Source: Inia geoffrensis
Lineage: Eukaryota; Chordata; Mammalia; Artiodactyla; Iniidae
Direction: 5' to 3'
Assembly: GCA_036417435.1 (NCBI GenBank)
Contig: CM070904.1
Coordinates: 64,426,408-64,490,407, forward strand
DNA: 64,000 nucleotides
Shown: positions 22,726-35,066 of the stretch, in pieces
Numbering within the stretch: position 1 is the first letter of the stretch
How the letters are laid out: every line of letters begins with the position of its first letter
Position numbers and translations under genes: made by a program
The notes under the pieces: model-generated
What the model saw: only the letters and a program-made list of their open reading frames with translations
Databases searched by the model: none
Told to the model about the DNA's origin: nothing

Positions 22726-24304
22726 CCAAAAACACCTAATTTTTAACTTCATAAATTAATTTGATTATTTTGTATGTGATGGCAAGCCAAAAACACACAT
22801 GTTGTGAAACACTGCAGTTTGAATTTCAATCCAGTACGACTTTTCAAATTGGGTATGTAGATATTAAGACCAAGAAAAGGTAAAAATATGTACATCCTGT
22901 AGCTATTTAATGGTGAGACTGAGACAAGGACTTAGTTCATTAGATACCAGGAGACTCAAATTTTATGTTCACTGTGACCGACTGCCTGATAATTCTCAAC
23001 AAAAAGTTATGTTTAATAATAAAGTACTTTTCTTTGGCAAAGGGATTTATCTTAGAGAATTTTAAAGAAAATTTTATTTATTAATATTTTGAAGAAATAT
23101 GACAAATTAAAATAATTCTCAACATGCTCTGAAGAAAGGCATTTTCCACAGGCAAGATTGAATGTGACAATACTATGATCCCAATGTCCCAAGAATACAG
23201 TGTTCCAGTACAGTCACCACCTCCTGCCTGCACCAGTTCAAATGGAGAAATGCTCTCTCAATATAAACACTATGGATCTACACTGTGCAAAACCAAAATC
23301 AGTTGTTACCCCACAGTTGCAGAAGCTTACCAAAATGCTAAAAGTTGCTCTTTGAGATATGAAGTTGGAGAGGTAGGGAATTTAGAGTTGGAGGAAAGAC
23401 AGTAAAAAAAAAAAAAAAAAAGAAAGTTTATAAAACATCAACCAAATGTTAAACAGAAACTGGAATATGGCATCTTTAACAAAATTCAATGCAGAAATGA
23501 ATATAGTTGGGAATATTTAATTTTTTCAGATAATATTATTTTTATTCAAGAATATAAAAGGTCATTGTATATAACAGAATATTGTTTCTTTGAGAATGTA
23601 AACATCTCCACTCATCCAAATCATGAATTTCCAAGTAAGCTATGTGTGTCAGTTGTTGATATTACAGAGGTCCATTCTCTGTGGTAAGGAAAAGGAACTG
23701 TGAACTGTAATAGATCAAAATGACTCTGTAAGAAGATATTTCAGATAATGAAAATTTTATAAATTTTATAGGATAAAGGTTATCTACTACTGAGGAGACA
23801 GTCCAGATTTGGAAAGGATATGAGAGGCAAAAGTTATCTAATGACACCGAAAGATGTTTCCAATGAGCTTTTTCATCATATCTCCTTTGGTGTCTGCATA
23901 CATTGTTACAAAAGGTCTGAATGCTAATTGGTTGGTTCTAGGTAAGTAACAATTTTAAAAATTTTATATTATAGTTGCATGGTTTTTTTTTACAACATTA
24001 TAGAAAATTTAATGTGCATTAAAATTCTCATTTTTCATGTAAAAATTTATTGCTGAGAAAAATGTATTCATTGTATACCCTCACAACTACACACTATGGA
24101 ATATATATATATATATAGTGTGTTTTATACATATTTGTATATATATATATTCTTCAGTAGACTTATTTTCAGGTAAATTGATGGTTGATACTGGATATAC
24201 TAGTCAATTTATGTCAGCTCTTTATTTGATAGGCCATTTCATCCTCTGTGCAAAAAAAAATCTTTGCTTGACCATTGTGTTCATTCGGAGTTAATAAATC
24301 TAGT
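22726..24304. other. unique sequence containing a candidate exon
   Basis: The 221-bp segment 23152-23372 is bounded by splice-like sites and carries an open frame; see findings. A 19-base A-run at about 23403 follows it closely. A (TA)n patch sits near 24100-24150. Confidence 0.4.
24100..24152. repeat. (TA)n low-complexity repeat
   Basis: Alternating AT runs at 24101-24117 and 24140-24151 separated by a short spacer. Confidence 0.8.
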
Positions 24305-24622
24305 CTCTTTCTTATCTCAGAGCCTTTGCGCATGCTCTTCCATCCAGCTAGAACATACTTTCTCTTTTCATAGCTGATTCCTATAGAGGTCCTCTCTCAT
24401 CACCTCCTTTCTTTACTCTCAGTAAGTTACTTTTTCTCTATAGTTCTTGTTTGTTTGCTTGTGTAAAATCTGTTTCCCATAATAGTTTATAAACTCTATT
24501 AGAATAAGGGCCATGACTGTTATGTTCACCATGATTTTAGATACAGCATTTAACAAAATGTCTGGCAAATATAAGGTACACAATAAATACTTGTTCTGAG
24601 AATAAATAAATGAATAAATATG
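24305..24622 (+). mobile_element. L2 LINE, 3' region
   Basis: TCTCAGAGCCTTTGCGCATG, CATAGCTGATTCCTATAGAG, TATTAGAATAAGGGCCATGA, ACAAAATGTCTGGCAAATAT and AATAAATAAATGAATAAAT follow the L2 3' region in sense orientation to its terminal repeat. Confidence 0.75.
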
Positions 24623-24624
24623 AC

Positions 24625-24855
24625 ACAGTAGAAAGAGCATTGAATCTGAGGTCAAGAGATGTGGGTTCTTCTTACTTCTATGACACCTTTCTATCTATAT
24701 ACATAGGCAAGTTATTTAACTTGTCTTGGCCTTAGTTGTCATTTATAAACATGAATAATAGCAGTAAGGCTCCTCTTACATTGTGGTGAGGATTTGAGAC
24801 AATAGATAAAAATTACTAACACCTGTTAGGCACTTGGTAAATAGAAATCACAATT
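24625..24855 (+). mobile_element. MIR SINE
   Basis: Starts with the tRNA-like head (GACACAGTAGAAAGAGCATT), then GAGATGTGGGTTCTTC, AGGCAAGTTATTTAACTTGT and GTGAGGATTTGAGACAAT. Nearly full-length and in sense orientation. Confidence 0.75.
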
Positions 24856-24995
24856 GTGTAGCCTTGGGTAAGTCATAACTTTCAAAGCTGCCATTTTTTC
24901 ATCTATAAAATCAGGAAACGAGTTATTGTGAAATTAAAATATGATTCCTATAAGCTTTGTGCTTGGCACAGAGTAGACATGCAGTAGATGTTTGC
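24856..24995 (+). mobile_element. MIR SINE, second copy
   Basis: Directly after the preceding copy, TGTAGCCTTGGGTAAGTCAT, CATCTATAAAATCAGG and GTGCTTGGCACAGAGTAGAC repeat the MIR order, so this is a separate partial copy in the same orientation. Confidence 0.65.
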
Positions 24996-26149
24996 TGAAT
25001 ATGCATTTTCAGAAAGTACAGTCTCTAATACTGATCCTAGGATTTCTTATATAGCTTCATTTTATATTTTTAAGAAAAAATTAACATTTGAAGAAATTTT
25101 GCTTATTATGATTTCATCATTTCTGTTTTCTTTCCATTTTCAGTCTTATCCTAGGATATGTTTTGATGACAATTTTGATAATTTATTAATAACAATGAAC
25201 TCAAGTAGAATTTCTCTTATTTACTTTCCTCTCAGAGTAACACATACTTTTGATTATCACTAAATTTTCCTTTTTAATAGAGAGCTGATTAGTTTGCTCT
25301 TCCAGGAAACCACCGTTAACTTTTTTTGTCCACTCTTAAAATGTTCAAGAGAATCAAATGATCAACTGTCAGAGAGAATAGAAACTGAAATGTAAATCTA
25401 AACATTTAATCTGTGTATGAAAGAGCTCTCTGAATAAGCTAAATCAAACTCTAATATCAGTTTTTGAGGATAAGTAACATCAGACAAATGATAATATAAC
25501 GGTGATGAAATAACTTAGATGTCTCAAAATGGGGTAGAATTACCAATATACAGCACATAATACAGTACGCTGAACTATGTAAATGGTTCTGAGTAACAAG
25601 GAAAGATAAAACAGATGCAATGTGAAATATAATAGCTTCCCAGGAATCTGTAGAGAGTCGCTGCCCTTACTGCAGCCCCCATTACAAAGCTGCAATGCTT
25701 TCTACCTGGCTGTGTAAATTCTGTGTGACTTCATCTACTCATTTCTGCCAACTCTACCTTCTCTTCAAGACCATAGCAATGCTATAGTCTCCTTTCTCTG
25801 TGAATTCTCCATATTAGTTCCCCTGTTTAAAGTCATGAGTCCCTGTTTAGTTGCTGTCCTTATTCCCTGGTTCTTCATCTGTTTCTCTTTCCATGTCATT
25901 CCTTCTCCTCTTTTTGCCAACTTTTCTTCAATAACTTCTTCTTCTTAAGTATTTTCAATTCCAATCATCCTTTAAGAATCTTACAGATGCTGTGGACCCT
26001 TTCCCCAGAGGAGTGTGTATGCAGATACAACCTGTTTTACTTGCAATTTTAGGGAATTATTGGATTGGACATTCTAAGGAGCAACATGGATAACGTGTTC
26101 TCCAGGTGAAGAACACGTGCTTTAGCAATCTTCTTCCAATTCTCAGAAC
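24996..26149. other. unique sequence
   Basis: No clear repeat. 25700-25930 is pyrimidine-rich and could be a very old LINE remnant, but I cannot name it. The 91-codon frame at 24988-25263 has no motif. Confidence 0.35.
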
Positions 26150-26370
26150 AGTAGCAGTAGTTACCATTTACTGAGTAACTGTCATGCACCCAATGCTGTC
26201 TTCTATTCTTTGTCTCTAAACCTCATGAGCCCCATTTCACAGAAGATGAAGTTGAATGGTAAAGAAGTTTAACAATTTATCCAAAATTACAATCAGTTTA
26301 TAGTGGAATTGGGTTGTGAATCCAAGTCTAATTCTAAATACATACTTTTCCCACTGTACCTCACCAAGTG
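26150..26370 (-). mobile_element. MIR SINE
   Basis: Antisense MIR: AGTAGTTACCATTTACTGAG, CCCCATTTCACAGAAGATGA, AAGAAGTTTAACAATTTATC and TTGTGAATCCAAGTCTAATT. Confidence 0.65.
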
Positions 26371-28149
26371 GTGAGAAGGAAAATGAGACAGAGAAGAAAA
26401 ACAATTGAAATACCACAGACTTACAGGTAATAAATTGGAGCTTGTGTCGTTATCCTATATACAGCATATAGCATCTGTATAATTATCCATATATGATATC
26501 CATATAACTGTGGAATATGGATAGTTATTCCATATACAGAGGATAGCACCTACCTGAATAAGGGTGGTAGGTGGTGATGGGCAATATTGTTTTGTAGCTA
26601 GTATGCAGTAGAATATACATACTGGTTGTTAAATTATGAAAACACTATTTACCTGTAAGAAAATATTCAGCTTTAAGTTCCCTAAACACTCTTCTGGACA
26701 ATCCAGTTTCTCAGCCCCTCTCAAAGGACACCCAGCAATTAAGGAATTAAGACTTGTCACAGCAGGGCCCCAGTTATGACCAGTTCAGATTTGTAGATGT
26801 CAAATATTTTGAATATCCCTCTTGGTTACAGAAGAACATAAAAAGTTGCCCAATTCTTCCTCCTGAAGTTTCTCCACTTCTTTTTTTCAGGTCACACTCA
26901 ACTCATATTTTTCATCACCTATGATAACATTTGAAGGTGTACTTTTATTTCTAGAAAATCATTATTAAAAAAATGGAAAAAAGCCTTTGGATTTTGCTCA
27001 CAATTTTGATACTTATTCCAATTTCCTAAATTTCTCATTTCTTTCCTTAAATTCTGCAAGAACTTAATTGATTTGAAATAGTCTTGAAAAAATCTTGCCA
27101 AAGTCATGCCAAATTATAATTGTGTTCTTTGATTTTCTTATCTCTATTGAATGTAAAAATCAAACAAACAAAATCCTCATTTTCACTATAGGTATACTGA
27201 AAAAATCCAAAGTTACATTTAAGTGTTTGGTTTATGTACAATAAGAAAAAGAGTTTATCTACAACCAAGAATTTAAAAACTCACTTAGACTTTAAATAAG
27301 AACAAAATTTTAAATACAGCTCACTGTTTTTTTTATTATTCATGTATTTTGATAAAAGTTATGTCTAACTGGCTCTAAATAAAGTGAAATTATGGAAAAA
27401 ACTAAACTTGCTCTTTTAAAAAAGAGCCCTTTTTCTAATATCTATCTTTAAAAAATAATGAAAGAAAAATATTCAAAATGCTCACGGAAACTGTTGCAAG
27501 CTAAAAAGATGGGGCTGTTTCTAACCTGCTGTTTTATCTAGAATCAACTCACTTATGAGCTGTTATTTAAAAAAAGTTTAATCTGTTTTCCCCTCTACTT
27601 CCTATCTTCCAAAGATTCAAGAATCAAGTGTTTTGCTATTTGGATTCCCTATCCTGATTAATTTCCTTTATTCTGATTCAATTAAAATGTATCTTTCAGG
27701 CAGATTTCTTTACTTGTTTACATACATTTCTCTCTGATTTTAACTGGCCTCCTTATCCTTCCTTAATCTTATGGAATTTGCTGCCTGAAAACTTTCATGA
27801 ACATGAAAAGGTAAGTGGAAATCAGTATGTCTCAAAATATGGTATGTATATAACATGGTATGTATAGTGTATATACATACATGGAAAGAACATTTTTCAT
27901 TTTGATAGTTTTATCTTTATTTTAGTGTAGATTAGATAAAACAAAACAAAACAAACAACCCCTGAAGAACTATCACATCAGGCATTTCCCTTTCATGGAA
28001 ACTATTGTTTAGAATCAACTTATGATGACCACCCTCCCTAAGATCTTCCAATACCTTGTGCTCCAGGGGACAGCTAGACTGAAGCCAAGTAGGAGGTGAA
28101 CTACCCTGGGTTTTCAATCACTGGAGCATGCTCCAACTTCCAGTACTAA
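26371..28149. other. unique AT-rich block
   Basis: No transposon recognised over about 1.8 kb. 26450-26560 contains a small internal duplication (TATACAGCATATAGCATCT against TATACAGAGGATAGCACCT). A T-rich patch and scattered short A-runs are the only other structure. Confidence 0.4.
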
Positions 28150-30420
28150 TGCCATCATGCCTCACACTTCCGTTTATCTCCAACAGCAACAGGAACCCAA
28201 TCTTCCCATATTCTCACACATCTTACTGATGATCATCTTCCAAATCTTCTGAATGATCCATACAATCCTAATAAGTCCTGTCCTTCACCTCTCCTCATCA
28301 CTACTTTCATAAATCATTCCACCATGTCTTTCAAAATTCTCACTGTGTCTTTCCTCCTGCTTCAAAATTTTCTATGATGTCCTTCATCTCTACTTACAGT
28401 GAAACCTCACTCTATCCTCAGCCAGGTTTCCCCTCCCCTCCCCCGCTTTCCTCCCATACCTTATGTGCCTTAGGTTCCAAAGCTACAGTGAGGGTCCTCC
28501 TTGCTCTCTACAGCTGCATTCTGTCTCCACTCCCTCCTCTTTCAAAAACCTTAACTCCATTAAGCCACATCATCAAACTTTACCATCCTTTATCTCTCTT
28601 TATTGTCCTCTACTAATCGTCTGGTCATTTTATATCATTCACTGATAACGTCAGCAGCTAGCTTTTGACTTCTCCAATGTTCTTGGAGATTTCTACTACC
28701 ATAAACATTCATCCCCAACGAGGGCTCTCAGTTCCTCTAGTTCTTGGAAACAATCATCTTTTCTTTGGTCATTAGTCATTGCCATATCCTCTGACTTTCA
28801 GGTTGAATCCCAGCATGTCTCAATTCCCCATTCACCTCCAACACCTCAGCACCTCAGCCACCCCACTCTTTTGGTAGAACCACACCCTAGATCTTGTCAT
28901 CACTCCAATACATGCACCTGCTACAATATACTGGCTTTGATATCCACCTCATTGGCAATCATCTCCTCTCCTTCCAGCCTTTCTTCTCTAGCACATCCAA
29001 TCCAATTCTCTGAGTGCAATAAATCTGTGATCCTGCTTCCTACAAGTGCTTCCTTATCTAGACTAGATTTTATGACCCAGTACTATAATCACTTTTTTTG
29101 CAAACATCATAACTACCTAATCCCTTTCTACTGCTATCAAAATTGTCTAATAAAATGCCAACGCTGATTAATCCAAGTACCTGCAGCTGAAAGTTGCTAG
29201 TGAAATTATGCAACTGGATTGACTGGACTCATTTTAATTTCATGGACACTTATCTGAAAAGTACACCCCCCACCTGGTTTTCTTCTTCATTTTCATTTGC
29301 TGGTATGTTCCTCTCTACCACGCCAATAATTGCTGAATTACTCCTATTCTTTGTCCTTAGTTCTTTCCTTCCCTAGGAAAGATTCTGTCTTTTAAGGTTT
29401 TGGAAACAACAGTGGATCCTATCAAGCAATCAGTAATCACTCTTTCTCTATGTAAGAAACCTCAGCTAATTCAAGGGCTTAAAATAATACAAAACTTTCA
29501 TGATGCTCAATTTTTTTCTCTATCTTAGACTTTTCACTAGTTACAGACTATGCAACTGCCTTCTTAATATATCTAATTGGCTATCTAATAGACATCTCAA
29601 ACTCAAAATGTTAACAAAATAACTGTTGTGTTTCAAAAACTGTTTTCCTATCAACTTTCCCTATTTCAGTAAATACCATTCTTGGAGTCAGCCTTTATTC
29701 CTCTCTTCCTCATACCTTTAATTTATTAGTTATACTTACACATGTATCCCAAGACAACCTTTCTTACTACCAACTCTTCTCCAACCCTAATGCAAGCTTT
29801 TCTATGATCTTGTGTGGATGACAAAAACATTCTTACCAGTCTACTTTTGTCCTTGCATCCTCCAGTACATTCTTTATACAGCAGCCCGGGCTACCTTTCA
29901 GAAGTGTAAATTAGAATGTCACTCCCACGCAAAATGCTTTACAATGGTTCCACATTACACTTACTAAAATATCCAAATCCCTCACCATGGCCTACATGTT
30001 TTATTATTTGCCATGTGCCTTTATCCCTCTCTCTACTCATCTCCTCATCTTCTGTACTTAGTTAGAACATCCATCTTTCCTCAAACTCTCAAGCTATGCA
30101 TCTCAGGACCTCTGCAATTCCTTCTGTTTGGAACACCCTTCACCTTTGAATGAGTATCTAGCTCTCATCATTCAGACCTCAACTAATATTTCACTTCCTC
30201 AGAGTTACTGGTTCCAACTCCTAGATAAATCAGGCTCCTTATCCCAGATAACTCTATCACACCATCCTATCTTGTTTTCTTTATAGCACTCACTGGTGTC
30301 CAAAGTGATTCTCTTTATGTATTTGTTTTGTGTTAATTATCTTTTCCCCCCACTAGAATGTAATAATTTATTATCTTCTAATAATTATTCATTTACAGAA
30401 AGAAGGCATGGATTCTGTCT
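28150..30420 (+). mobile_element. Decayed L2/CR1-clade LINE
   Basis: A long pyrimidine-rich tract in one orientation. Around 28685-28910 the nucleotide order follows the endonuclease coding region of CR1/L2-type LINEs: a GAYTTC block, then TCTCAGTTCCTCTAGTTC, then ACCTCAGCCACCCCACTC and ACACCCTAGATCTTGTCATC (the usual HTLDLVIT segment). From about 29880 it follows L2-like 3' sequence (CTCACCATGGCCTACATG, GGAACACCCTTCACC, CCCCCCACTAGAATGTAA). No open frame survives. Two copies of a roughly 70-100-bp sequence lie at 29381 and 30411. Family and limits are uncertain. Confidence 0.55.
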
Positions 30421-31394
30421 TTTAAGGTTTTGAAAACAACAGCAGAACCTATCAAGTAATCAGTAAGAAATCTCATTGAAGGCACCTCCAAATCTGTTAG
30501 ACTTAAATAGAAAGCAATCTTACAAGTATTTCGCATTCTTATTCAGTTATGAAATAATTATAAATTTCTGAGCCACTAGGATATAGGACTTAGGAAACCA
30601 TCCAGGAGAAGAGCCAAATGTTCCATTTCCTCTGTTCCTATTGACAAAGTTGCATAAGACAATGTCTAACAAAAAAGAGACGAAACAGAAGAAAAACATT
30701 AAACTTTCACTAGCAAGCAAGTCAGTTCCAATTTCTATTTCTATGTCTAGGAGATGTTCAACTGCCAAAGAGGACATTTCCTGGAGCTTTTGAAGTAATT
30801 TTAAAAGAAATCCAGAACTAAATGGTGCAAGCAGAAGTACCCTTGGAGAGCTCCAATAGTTACTACTATCATGGGTTTTAAATTTGAAATAATAATGAAG
30901 TCTTCCAAAGTAACTTCACAGAAAACTCTTCCTGTTCTGTACTACCACATAAGGCTTCCTTTGTGATAGAATACTCACTCTCTCATTTCATTTGTCTGAT
31001 GTTTCCCTGAGAAAAATCACCCATGCTTAGAGAATTTGCAAGGTTATCATTTATGAAAAAACAAAAACAAACAAACAAGAAATCCTTTGGCACCATTGCT
31101 TAAAGATAGGAAACATTTTTTAATCAAAATGTAGAAAATTCTCTAAAATATTACTCTATAGCACAAACTCATTATTTTAATCCAGTAATTTGTTTAACTG
31201 TGCCAAACAAGTTGGTTAACTGAGTGTAAAAATATTTACATATTTATATGTAATGAATTGGTTCTTGTGAATGTTGGCAGATTATGTAGCATAAAGTATA
31301 GAGGTCTGGAAATACGTACTCTGAAAATGTTTACTTATTTGGTCATTAACTAATTAATATTTATTTTGGCAATGTCATCATGTTATTTTTTAAC
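30421..31394. other. unique sequence
   Basis: No repeat recognised after the end of the direct-repeat copy at about 30482. The 76-codon minus-strand frame at 30547-30777 has no known motif. Confidence 0.4.
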
Positions 31395-31494
31395 ATTACA
31401 TTGAAATATATAACACAGAAGAGTGAGAAAAGTATAAGTACACAAACAAATGGATTTTTACAAACTGAACATACCCATTTTACCAACACTCAGA
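31395..31494 (-). mobile_element. Old L1M 3' end fragment, inverted
   Basis: ATAACACAGAAGAGTGAG, TTTTTACAAACTGAACATAC and CAACACTCAGATTAAGAAAC match the antisense 3' end of old L1 families. It is cut off by the younger L1 that starts next. Confidence 0.5.
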
Positions 31495-32938
31495 TTAAGA
31501 AACTGACTCCCTGACCTCAGATTACAAAGCTATGGTAATCAAAACAGTATAGTACAGGCACAATAACAGACATATAGATCAATGGAATAGGAGAAAAAAA
31601 CCAGAAATAAGTCTATGCATTTTTTTTTTTTTTTTTTTTTTTTTTGCGGTATGCGGGCCTCTCACTGTTGTGGCCTCTCCCGTTGTGGAGCACAGGCTCC
31701 GGACGTGCAGGCTCCGCGGCCATGGCTCACGGGCACAGCCGCTCCGCAGCATGTGGGATCTTCCTGGACCGGGGCACGAACCCGTGTCCCCTGCATCGGC
31801 AGGCAGACTCTCAGCCACTGTGCCACCAGGGAAGCCCAATCCATGCATTTATGGTCAATTAATCTATGACAAAGGAGGCAAGAATATACAATAGAGAAAA
31901 GAGAGTTTCTACAATAAGTGGTACAGGGAAAACTGGACAGCTACATGTAAAAGATTGAAATTAGGACATTCTCAAACACCATATACAAAAATAAACTCAA
32001 AATGGATTAAGACCTAAATGTAAGAACAGATACTATAAAACTCCTAGAGGAAAACATAGGCAGAACAATCTTTGACATAAATCGCAGTGATATTTTTTTT
32101 GGATCAGTCTCCTAGACTAATGGAAATAAAAACAAAAATAAATAAATGGGACCTAGTTAAACTTAAAAGCTTTTGCACAGCAGAGGAAATCATATACAAA
32201 ACGAAAAGGCAACCTCTGGACTAGGAGAAAAGGGATTAATCTCCAAAATATACAAACAGCTCATACAACTCAACAACAGAAAACAAACACCCCAACTGAA
32301 AAATGGGCAGAAGACCTAAACAGACATTTCTCCAAAGAAGACATACAGATGGCCATCAGGCACAGGCAAAGATGCTCAACATCACTAATTATTAGAGAAA
32401 TGCAAATCAAAACTACAATGAGGTAGTGCCTCACACCAGTCAGAATAGCCATCATTAAAATGTCTACCAATAACAAATGCTAGAGAGGGTGTGGAGAAAA
32501 GGGAATCCTCCTACACTGCTGGTGGGAATGTAAGTTGGTGCAGTCACTATGGAAAAAGCATGGATGTTCCTCAAAAAACTAAAAATAGAGTTGCACAAAT
32601 GGACTTATCTACAGAACAGAAATGGATTCACAGACATAGAGAACAGGCTTGTGGTTGCCAAGCGTGGAGGTGGGAGAGGGATGAAGTGGGAGTTTGGGGT
32701 TAACGGATGCAAATTCTTATATATAGAATGAATAACAACAAGGTCCTACAGCATAGCACTACATAGGGAACTATATTCAATATGCTGTGATAAACCATAA
32801 TGGAAAAGGATACATATAAAAAAAAGAATGTTTACATATGTATAACTGAATCACTTTGCTGTACAGCAGAAATTAACACAACATTGTAATTTGTAATGTC
32901 AATAAAATTGTAATTTATATGTCAATAGAAAATAAATT
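31495..32938 (+). mobile_element. L1, 5'-truncated, with a CHR SINE inside
   Basis: Begins in the C-terminal third of ORF2 (ACTCCCTGACCTCAGATTAC) and runs through the usual order (ACAAAGGAGGCAAGAATATA; ATGGGCAGAAGACCTAAACA; GCTGGTGGGAATGTAAGTTG) to the 3' end CAATAAAATTGTAATTTA. A block is missing near 32590, where ORF2 sequence jumps straight to 3' untranslated sequence. The CHR SINE at 31623-31837 interrupts it. Frames are broken throughout. Confidence 0.88.
31623..31837 (-). mobile_element. CHR SINE, short form
   Basis: Inverted CHR with a long T-run followed by GCGGTATGCGGGCCTCTCAC and ending GCCACCAGGGAAGCCC. A TSD of about 11 bp, TCTATGCATTT / TCCATGCATTT, flanks it within the L1. The five overlapping frames on both strands are shadows. 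Confidence 0.92.
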
Positions 32939-33996
32939 TAATAAATGCTCCCATTAAGCACTGAGAACATTGTTAAGGAATGATGGTACCCCTGAATGAG
33001 ACTGACCTCAATATCCAAACAAACCAAGGAAAAACTTGTAGTTGATTAAACGTTTTCATCAACAATGAAGACCTGTTTCTAATAAGAATCTCTTCATGTA
33101 ACTGCACACACTGGGGAGAAAGAATAGTGTGTGACGTTTGCCAATAACTTTAGAATGCTCTGGGAAGGATGGCAGCCTGAGGATTATAGCTTCAACAGCC
33201 TTGTTACACAACATGTCAAACTCAAATAAGTATATTCTGGAGGCTTTGTCTGTGTGGATTTCACTTTAGACCCTTAGAGAGTAAGAAACTTCTTTAACCC
33301 TTAATGTTAACAGACTTTGAAGACCAATGTTTAGGTTGGGTAACCTAACAACCTATTGATCACAGTCAAGGAACTCTTTCAAAGTTCTTGGGGTAGGGCA
33401 TATTTTCCTAGCATATTGAACATATTTAAGGGAGGGGGGTAATATCAGACTTATGTAGGATATTTATCCAAATACAGAGAGAAAAATCTGGAACACTGAG
33501 ATTGATTGAAAAGATAATGATTACAGATACACTCAAAAATTAACCTAAGAGTATGAAGCAAATATGATAGTAGATGCTTTTGCAGGAGTCTAAGAGTTTT
33601 ATATTCCAAAGTGGACTTTAGGAAGTATAAATATATGCTGGGGTTAAATTTGAAATAACAGGTCACGGGTGTGAAATTGGAAACAAAAGCAGCATACAGA
33701 CTATTCTGGAGCGCAAGTTTTCAGAAACAGAGTGGCTCTTTTTAGACAAATTGATAATAAGCCCTTGAGATACAAAGGGAAGGGAAGAGCCCCATACAAT
33801 AGGGTTGGCAAACAGCAGTTTCCCAGGACATCAGTCTTGCTAGTGCAGTTCTCAAAACAAAGAATTGCTATCATGTAGCCATACTTTTAAGTCATCTCAG
33901 AGTAACGTTCAGCAAGTAATATTGCAACATTTTCAGGATTACATGTGTAAAGTAATGTGTGAGTATTTAATATATTAAAGTGGATTGGTAGATGAT
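32939..33996. other. unique sequence
   Basis: About 1 kb with no recognised repeat, RNA or gene. Confidence 0.4.
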
Positions 33997-34012
33997 TGAG
34001 ATATATTGTTTT

Positions 34013-34215
34013 TTTGGTTTTTTTGCGGTATGTGGGCCTCTCGCTGTTGTGGCCTCTCCCGTTGGGGAGCACAGGCTGCGGACGCGCAGGCTCAGTGGCC
34101 ATGGCTCACAGGCCCAGCCGCTCCGCGGCATGTGGGATCTTCCCGGACCGGGGCACGAACCCGTGTCCCCTGCATCAGCAGGCAGACTCTCAACCACTGC
34201 ACCACCAGGGAAGCC
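34013..34215 (-). mobile_element. CHR SINE, short form
   Basis: Inverted CHR: TTTTTGCGGTATGTGGGCC at the left and CACCACCAGGGAAGCC at the right. The 16-bp TSD TGAGATATATTGTTTT (TGAGATACATTGTTTT on the right) is at 33997-34012 and 34216-34231. It forms an inverted pair with the plus-strand copy 84 bp away. Confidence 0.93.
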
Positions 34216-34299
34216 TGAGATACATTGTTTTAATTTAAATTATTTGCATGTTATGCTTTGGGGAAGGTAGATTACTAAAGCTTAAAAAACTCCCAGACT

Positions 34300-34517
34300 G
34301 GGCTTCCCTGGTGGCGCAGTGGTTGAGAGTCCGCCTGCCGCTGCATGGGACACGGGTTCATGCCCCGGTTCGGGAAGTTCCCACATGCCGCGGAGCGGCT
34401 GGGCCCGTGAGCCATGGCCGCTGAGCCTGCGCGTCCGGAGCCTGTGCTCCCCAACGGGAGAGGCCACGGCAGTGAGAGGCCCAGGTACCACCAACAAAAC
34501 AAAACAAAAACAAACAA
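34300..34517 (+). mobile_element. CHR SINE, short form
   Basis: Starts GGGCTTCCCTGGTGGCGCAG and ends in an ACAAAACAAAACAAAAAC tail. A perfect 16-bp TSD, AAAAAACTCCCAGACT, lies at 34284-34299 and 34518-34533. It faces the copy at 34013-34215, so a transcript could fold the two into a duplex of about 180 bp. Confidence 0.94.
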
Positions 34518-34533
34518 AAAAAACTCCCAGACT

Positions 34534-35066
34534 TAAGACCATCATTCTATATTAATGCATCCCTGATGTGTTAATTACTGAAACACTCTGAGCAGCTGTT
34601 TACAATGGAAGAGCAATTTCGAGAGTTAAATACAGAACAAGAACATCAAACTATGCATTTTCTTGCTATTATGTTATGAGTCTCACATTCAACTTTGCCT
34701 TTATGTCATTATCTTCACTTCTCATCCATTCACTAACCCAGGAGTCATATGAAAAATACTTCACAGTGTTGTTTTTAATTATCTTTCTGGAAAAACCAAG
34801 GCAGGGTTCAGCTTTGTGTTAATTAATGTATTGTGCCTAATTTATGTCTGCACTCCATATTTCTCAATTTTAATGACGTTCTGAAATGTCTTTCTGAATT
34901 TGATTCAATTTGCTTTTGAAAATTCATTTAAAAAACTTCTTTGAGAACATTTAAAGTCTGTGGTATCCTTAGAATTTACATAATTTAAGAACACTGAAAA
35001 TTAAAATTTTCTTTACAGCAGTAGAAAATATGCCATATTTAAACCTGCTGCAGGAACAAAATAAAT
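34534..35066. other. unique sequence
   Basis: No repeat or gene recognised; AT-rich. Confidence 0.4.
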
